Source: an uncultured Pseudomonadota bacterium (GTDB taxonomy: Bacteria; Pseudomonadota; Alphaproteobacteria; RF32; CAG-239). From it: a stretch of 53,923 bases of DNA. The notes beneath the pieces are model-generated. The model saw only the letters and a program-made list of their open reading frames with translations. It was not told where the DNA came from and did no database searches. Every line of letters starts with the position of its first letter. Within the stretch, counting starts at the first letter, position 1. Shown piece after piece: positions 51,032 to 53,923 of the stretch. The position numbers were made by a program, and so were the translations under genes. The stretch is from the NCBI GenBank assembly GCA_949298065.1, contig CASFUZ010000007.1, positions 1 through 53,923 on the forward strand, written 5' to 3'.

Positions 51032-51123
51032 TGGCGGAGAGATAGGGATTCGAACCCTAGGTACACCGATAGGCGTACAATTGATTTCGAGTCAACCGCA
51101 TTCGACCACTCTGCCATCTCTCC
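51032..51123 (-). tRNA. tRNA-Ser (anticodon CGA)
   Basis: A 92-nt class II tRNA: acceptor stem GGAGAGA/TCTCTCC, discriminator G, encoded CCA, D-arm TGGCAGAGTGGTCGAATGC, anticodon loop CTCGAAA with CGA, a long variable arm (TTGTACGCCTATCGGTGTACC) and T-arm AGGGTTCGAATCCCT. It reads UCG codons. No other tRNA is adjacent. Confidence 0.95.
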
Positions 51124-51192
51124 ACAGCTGACTACACCTTAATAAAAGCAATTCTGATATTTTGCAAGCCAAATTTTACAAAAAAGAGCTGT

Positions 51193-51792
51193 TTATTTGA
51201 AAACCCAAACCCGTTCTTCCAAAGGCAAATAAGTTTTTTCGCCAGCCGCTGCCTCAATGCTTCCCATCGGCATTTGCGCTCTTAGCCGCCAACTTTTTGG
51301 GAGTTTCCAAAACTCGTGAACCTTCTCATCAATCAACGGATTATAATGTTGCAAACTCGCTCCGATATTTTGCTCCACCAAAGCTGTCCAAACCATATAT
51401 TGCAACATTCCGTTGGCCTGTTCTGCCCAAATCGGAAAATTCTCGGCATATAAGGGGTATTTCTTTTGCAAACTCTCGGTTACTTCATCATCAATAAAAT
51501 ACAAAACCGTAGCAAAACCGGCAGCAAAAGAGTTTATCTTTTCTTCGGTTTTGGCAAAAGCCTCTGCCGGAACTTTTTCACGCAAACAATCCTTAACCAC
51601 ATTCCACAAACGTTGATTTTCTCCGCCAAACAAAACCACCACACGCCCCGATTGTGAGTTAAACGCTGTCGGACAATGCTTAACCATATTTTGCACCAAG
51701 CTGACAAGCTCACTTTCCGTCAAAACTTTTTCTTGTCCCAAAGCATAAATTGAGCGCCGTTTTTCTGCCAGTTTCAAAAATCCGTCTTTCAT
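51193..51792 (-). CDS. Nitroreductase-family protein
   Basis: A 199-residue FMN-dependent oxidoreductase of the nitroreductase fold. It starts with LAEKRRSIYALG (the usual RRSxR motif), then PTAFNSQSGRVVVLFG (FMN-contact loop) and a C-terminal RLRAQMPMGSIE, in place of PxxxxxxG. It resembles the oxidoreductases of the HBN1/YdfN-like group. Activity on nitro compounds or quinones is not predictable. GGGAGAG lies before the ATG. Confidence 0.8.
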   Translation of the reverse strand: MKDGFLKLAEKRRSIYALGQEKVLTESELVSLVQNMVKHCPTAFNSQSGRVVVLFGGENQRLWNVVKDCLREKVPAEAFAKTEEKINSFAAGFATVLYFIDDEVTESLQKKYPLYAENFPIWAEQANGMLQYMVWTALVEQNIGASLQHYNPLIDEKVHEFWKLPKSWRLRAQMPMGSIEAAAGEKTYLPLEERVWVFK

Positions 51793-51814
51793 CTTACTCT
51801 CCCAAAATCAATAT

Positions 51815-52195
51815 TTATAAGGATAAATATTTCTCTTCCCGCATCTTTTCAAGCAATTCGGAAGACATATTTTTAACAAACAACCCCACCAAATTAAATT
51901 TGCTGGCGGTTTCTGTCGGATATAAGCGCTCAAATCGCAACATTAACTCTTCTTTACTATCATATCCCCAAAGCTGTGGTGTCAGATAATCCACCATATC
52001 TTCAAATTTTTCAAATATGGCAATTCCCTGAAGCTGCATCAATAATTTTTCGTGCGTTGTTGTGTTAACAAACTCTATCATATCACCGATTTTCAACTGC
52101 TGACGTTTTTTATCAAACAATCGCACATCAACATAACGCTCACTATTCTTCATTTTGTTAAATGAAATATAGTTAGACTGCATAGTATATTTCAT
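51815..52195 (-). CDS. ASCH-like domain protein of unknown function
   Basis: A 126-residue protein with the layout of the ASCH fold: KNSERYVDVRLFD near residue 16, KKRQQLKIGDMIEF (consensus KxGDxIxF), then LQGIAIFEKFEDMVDYLTPQLWGY and a C-terminal helix. ASCH domains are thought to bind RNA. The assignment is based on the K-x-GD-x-I-x-F pattern and helix order and is moderate. It starts 12 bases downstream of dgt, so the two genes may be co-transcribed. GGAGATG precedes the ATG. Confidence 0.55.
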   Translation of the reverse strand: MKYTMQSNYISFNKMKNSERYVDVRLFDKKRQQLKIGDMIEFVNTTTHEKLLMQLQGIAIFEKFEDMVDYLTPQLWGYDSKEELMLRFERLYPTETASKFNLVGLFVKNMSSELLEKMREEKYLSL

Positions 52196-52207
52196 AAAAC
52201 ATCTCCT

Positions 52208-53656
52208 TTAATTATTGATTCTGATACCTTCCAACATCTGGTATTCAAACAATGCAAAATTATCTGTCATTCCGCCGATATGGTCAACAATCAGATGCAC
52301 TCTGAGCCACCACTCCAAAACATCAGCACCGTAAGTTTCAACGGCTTGCTGGTTGTTCAGCCATTCCTTAAGCTGATTCTGATAACTTCTGACACATCTT
52401 TTTGAAAGGCGATTAAACAAATGCTTTTCATAAGCCAAACCATCAACTTTTTTGCCTTCAACAAAGGCTAAAAATTCACTCTGCGAAAGTTGCAACAAAC
52501 GTGAAAAATACTTATTAAGCAAGCCGTAAATAACCGAAAAACCGGAAAGCTCAATACTCTCAGCCTCTTCTGATTGATAAATATATTTTACCGAGAAAGT
52601 CTTAATCACATCTAAAACCCGCCCGATAGGCATATTTTTGTTAATCAGTTCTTCTGCCGTACCACTGCAAAATTCCTCATACCGAGATACAAACTCTTCT
52701 GCTGCGGCTTCTACCGCCTTGTGGCTGATATCAATACAAACACTAGCCCCGAAATCATCAGCAAAAGTTTTTTTGGTCAAACCCTCAACCGGAATTTTCT
52801 CATCTCCGTAACGCTCCTGCCAAATCTGCTGAAATGAAGACAAAAACTCTTCCGGTGAAATAATTTTCTTTTTTACCGCATCCGAGACATCACTCAAGCA
52901 ATAAGAGATATCATCCGCCGCTTCCATAATATAAGTCAAAGGATAACGCCGCCCTTTTTCCCAACCGATAAGCCCATAGGCTTTTTCAATCAAAGGCGCT
53001 TCGGTTTGAAAATAACCAGCTTTTTTCTTAATTTTCTTTCCCTCGCTCGCCTCACCTGAAGCTCGCGCATATTTCACTGCCGCCAACAAAGACGGAATAG
53101 TCAAGTTCAATGCAAACTCATCTTTTTCACAATGCAACCGACTGATTATTCTGATACCTTGCGGATTCCCGTCAAACTCATAAAAATCCGCCAATAAAGG
53201 TTTTATTTTTTCACTATTGATATTGGCTTTTTGCGCATATTCCGGCAAACGTTCTTTCGCCCACTTAATCAAGGCAGCCTCACCAAAATGTCCGAACGGT
53301 GGATTCCCGATATCATGCATCAGGCAGGCATTTTCCACCACGGCCGGAATCTCAACTGCATTTTCATCACTGATTTTTTGTTTTTTATAAAGCTCTCTGG
53401 CAATTTTGCTCGCCAAGATTTTACCGATATCAGCCACTTCCAAAGAATGCGTCAGGCGTGAGCGCACACTGGAATTAAGCTCCAAGGAAAACACTTGTGC
53501 CTTTTGTTGCAAACGCCGAAAAGAAGAAGAATAAATAATCCGTGACTTATCGCTAAAAAACTCTTCCAAAGCCACACGACCGCCGATTTCAGACTTTCTG
53601 AGGCGAATAGGTTGTAAAATCTTATCAAACAAATTATCTGTCATAACCAAACTCAT
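52208..53656 (-). CDS. dgt: Deoxyguanosinetriphosphate triphosphohydrolase (HD-domain dGTPase)
   Basis: A 482-residue HD-domain enzyme that removes tripolyphosphate from dGTP. Motifs: RIIYSSSFRRLQQKAQVF (N-terminal dGTPase signature), SRLTHSLEVADIGKILA (first His), LMHDIGNPPFGHFGE (HD), and a later TYIMEAADDISYCLSD (Asp). The length is that of type 1 dGTPases. An ATG at 53644 (MTDNLFDKIL) is the alternative start. Neither has a good ribosome site. It lies upstream of the ASCH-like gene. Confidence 0.9.
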   Translation of the reverse strand: MSLVMTDNLFDKILQPIRLRKSEIGGRVALEEFFSDKSRIIYSSSFRRLQQKAQVFSLELNSSVRSRLTHSLEVADIGKILASKIARELYKKQKISDENAVEIPAVVENACLMHDIGNPPFGHFGEAALIKWAKERLPEYAQKANINSEKIKPLLADFYEFDGNPQGIRIISRLHCEKDEFALNLTIPSLLAAVKYARASGEASEGKKIKKKAGYFQTEAPLIEKAYGLIGWEKGRRYPLTYIMEAADDISYCLSDVSDAVKKKIISPEEFLSSFQQIWQERYGDEKIPVEGLTKKTFADDFGASVCIDISHKAVEAAAEEFVSRYEEFCSGTAEELINKNMPIGRVLDVIKTFSVKYIYQSEEAESIELSGFSVIYGLLNKYFSRLLQLSQSEFLAFVEGKKVDGLAYEKHLFNRLSKRCVRSYQNQLKEWLNNQQAVETYGADVLEWWLRVHLIVDHIGGMTDNFALFEYQMLEGIRINN

Positions 53657-53758
53657 TTTTTTAAAATTATAATCATTATTTATAACAGAAAAATAAAATC
53701 TGATAAGAAATATTTACAACTTTTAACGATGACATAGAACGAAACTCACGGAGCAAGA

Positions 53759-53775
53759 ATGGGATGAAATCCCAT
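53759..53775. repeat. Short perfect hairpin with GGAGCAAGA flank
   Basis: Stem ATGGGAT / ATCCCAT with loop GAA, preceded by CGGAGCAAGA, which resembles the GGAGGCAAGA and GGAGGAAAGA flanks of the tRNA-tail element hairpins. Confidence 0.5.
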
Positions 53776-53791
53776 TGCCCGCATAACAAAA

Positions 53792-53823
53792 AAACCTTGT
53801 TAATCATAACAAGGTTTCTTAAA
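53792..53823 (-). terminator. Rho-independent terminator for a minus-strand gene beyond the window
   Basis: Stem AAACCTTGTTA / TAACAAGGTTT (53792-53802 and 53807-53817) with A-run on its left side, so on the minus strand it ends in Ts. It lies directly after the tRNA-tail remnant at 53828. Confidence 0.75.
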
Positions 53824-53827
53824 AAAT

Positions 53828-53923
53828 TGGAGCGGGCCGGAGGCAAGAAAACAATCCTGCGGATTGTTTTCTGACGACGGAGACGGAAATATTATGTCGG
53901 CGCACAAGCGACAGCGCCGTAAG
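53828..53923. repeat. tRNA-tail element, third copy (runs off the window)
   Basis: On the minus strand the sequence ends CCTCCGGCCCGCTCCA, a tRNA-like 3' end with CCA, followed by the terminator above. Before it lies the hairpin AGAAAACAAT / ATTGTTTTCT with loop CCTGCGG (53846-53872) and GTCGTCAG, the same arrangement as beside tRNA-Arg but with a different stem. The tRNA it derives from probably lies just beyond the window edge. Confidence 0.6.

Larger units (their letters stand above)
53657..53827. other. Region upstream of dgt
   Basis: A 170-base AT-rich stretch before dgt. It holds a perfect hairpin ATGGGAT-GAA-ATCCCAT (53759-53775) bordered on the left by CGGAGCAAGA, and the terminator at 53792-53817. 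No gene is seen. Confidence 0.45.

Noticed and set aside
50788..51045. Open frame of 85 codons over the tRNA-Ser region
   Set aside because: It reads through terminators and tRNA sequences with a low-complexity translation (NQKPRTRWG repeated) and has no coding signal.

Overview
The window is a chromosomal segment of a moderately AT-rich Gram-negative bacterium, most probably an alphaproteobacterium. The conserved order DUF3576 lipoprotein - leuS - lptE - holA is typical of that class, and the AmgK/MurU cell-wall recycling route, LptE and a [14 protein letters not shown] EF-Tu N-terminus fit it. A membrane pyrophosphatase, nickel-pincer cofactor genes, many 4Fe-4S proteins and flavodoxins suggest an anaerobic, possibly host-associated lineage. 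The placement below class level is an inference. There is no rRNA operon, phage, IS transposase or CRISPR array.

Left part (1-18.5 kb): the start of tuf with tRNA-Gly and tRNA-Tyr; a one-piece AmgK-MurU protein; a HAD phosphatase, rlmB, a GldA-type ABC ATPase and a 1150-residue fused permease/GldG/DUF4340 protein, then a cation diffusion facilitator. A convergent block holds two paralogous genes of unknown function and a divergent H+-pyrophosphatase. Small genes follow: a lipoprotein, a metallophosphoesterase, an RBBP9-type hydrolase, an unknown gene behind a strong palindrome-overlapped promoter, a CPYC lipoprotein, a tandem ArsR-type regulator and a CPA2 antiporter.

Middle part (18.5-39.1 kb): a tandem repeat array built on the 3' tail of tRNA-Arg(CCG); rpmB, dnaB, a Cys-rich small protein, two YcgN-like cysteine-cluster proteins and a YgjP-type protease; a Bax inhibitor-1 family protein; the classical rpmH-rnpA-yidD-yidC-engB block; small membrane proteins; a 400-bp palindromic repeat region that supplies the holA stop codon; holA-lptE-leuS-DUF3576; rsmB, a ketopantoate-reductase-like gene, a degenerate MraY/WecA-like membrane protein, a TPR protein and a DUF486 protein.

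Right part (39.1-50.8 kb) is the most interesting. Twelve genes on the minus strand with almost no gaps encode exported redox proteins (two-domain carboxymuconolactone decarboxylase-like, cyclophilin-like, Tat-signal aldo/keto reductase with ferredoxin domain, anchored flavodoxin), the nickel-pincer cofactor pathway LarB-LarC-LarE with a nickel transporter, an iron-sulfur flavoprotein, a NapH-NapG-like fused polyferredoxin with an internal twin-arginine signal, and TatA/TatC. A divergent LysR regulator and a MerR-type promoter suggest inducible control. No larA-like racemase is visible here, so the client of the cofactor must be elsewhere. The inferred theme is electron delivery from the quinone pool or cytoplasm to exported redox enzymes.

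The end (50.8-53.9 kb) holds an MBL-fold hydrolase, a tRNA-Ser(CGA) whose 3' tail and terminator are duplicated around a short insert, a nitroreductase, an ASCH-like protein, a dGTPase, and another copy of the hairpin element found beside tRNA-Arg. Short elements joined to tRNA 3' tails therefore occur three times in this window.
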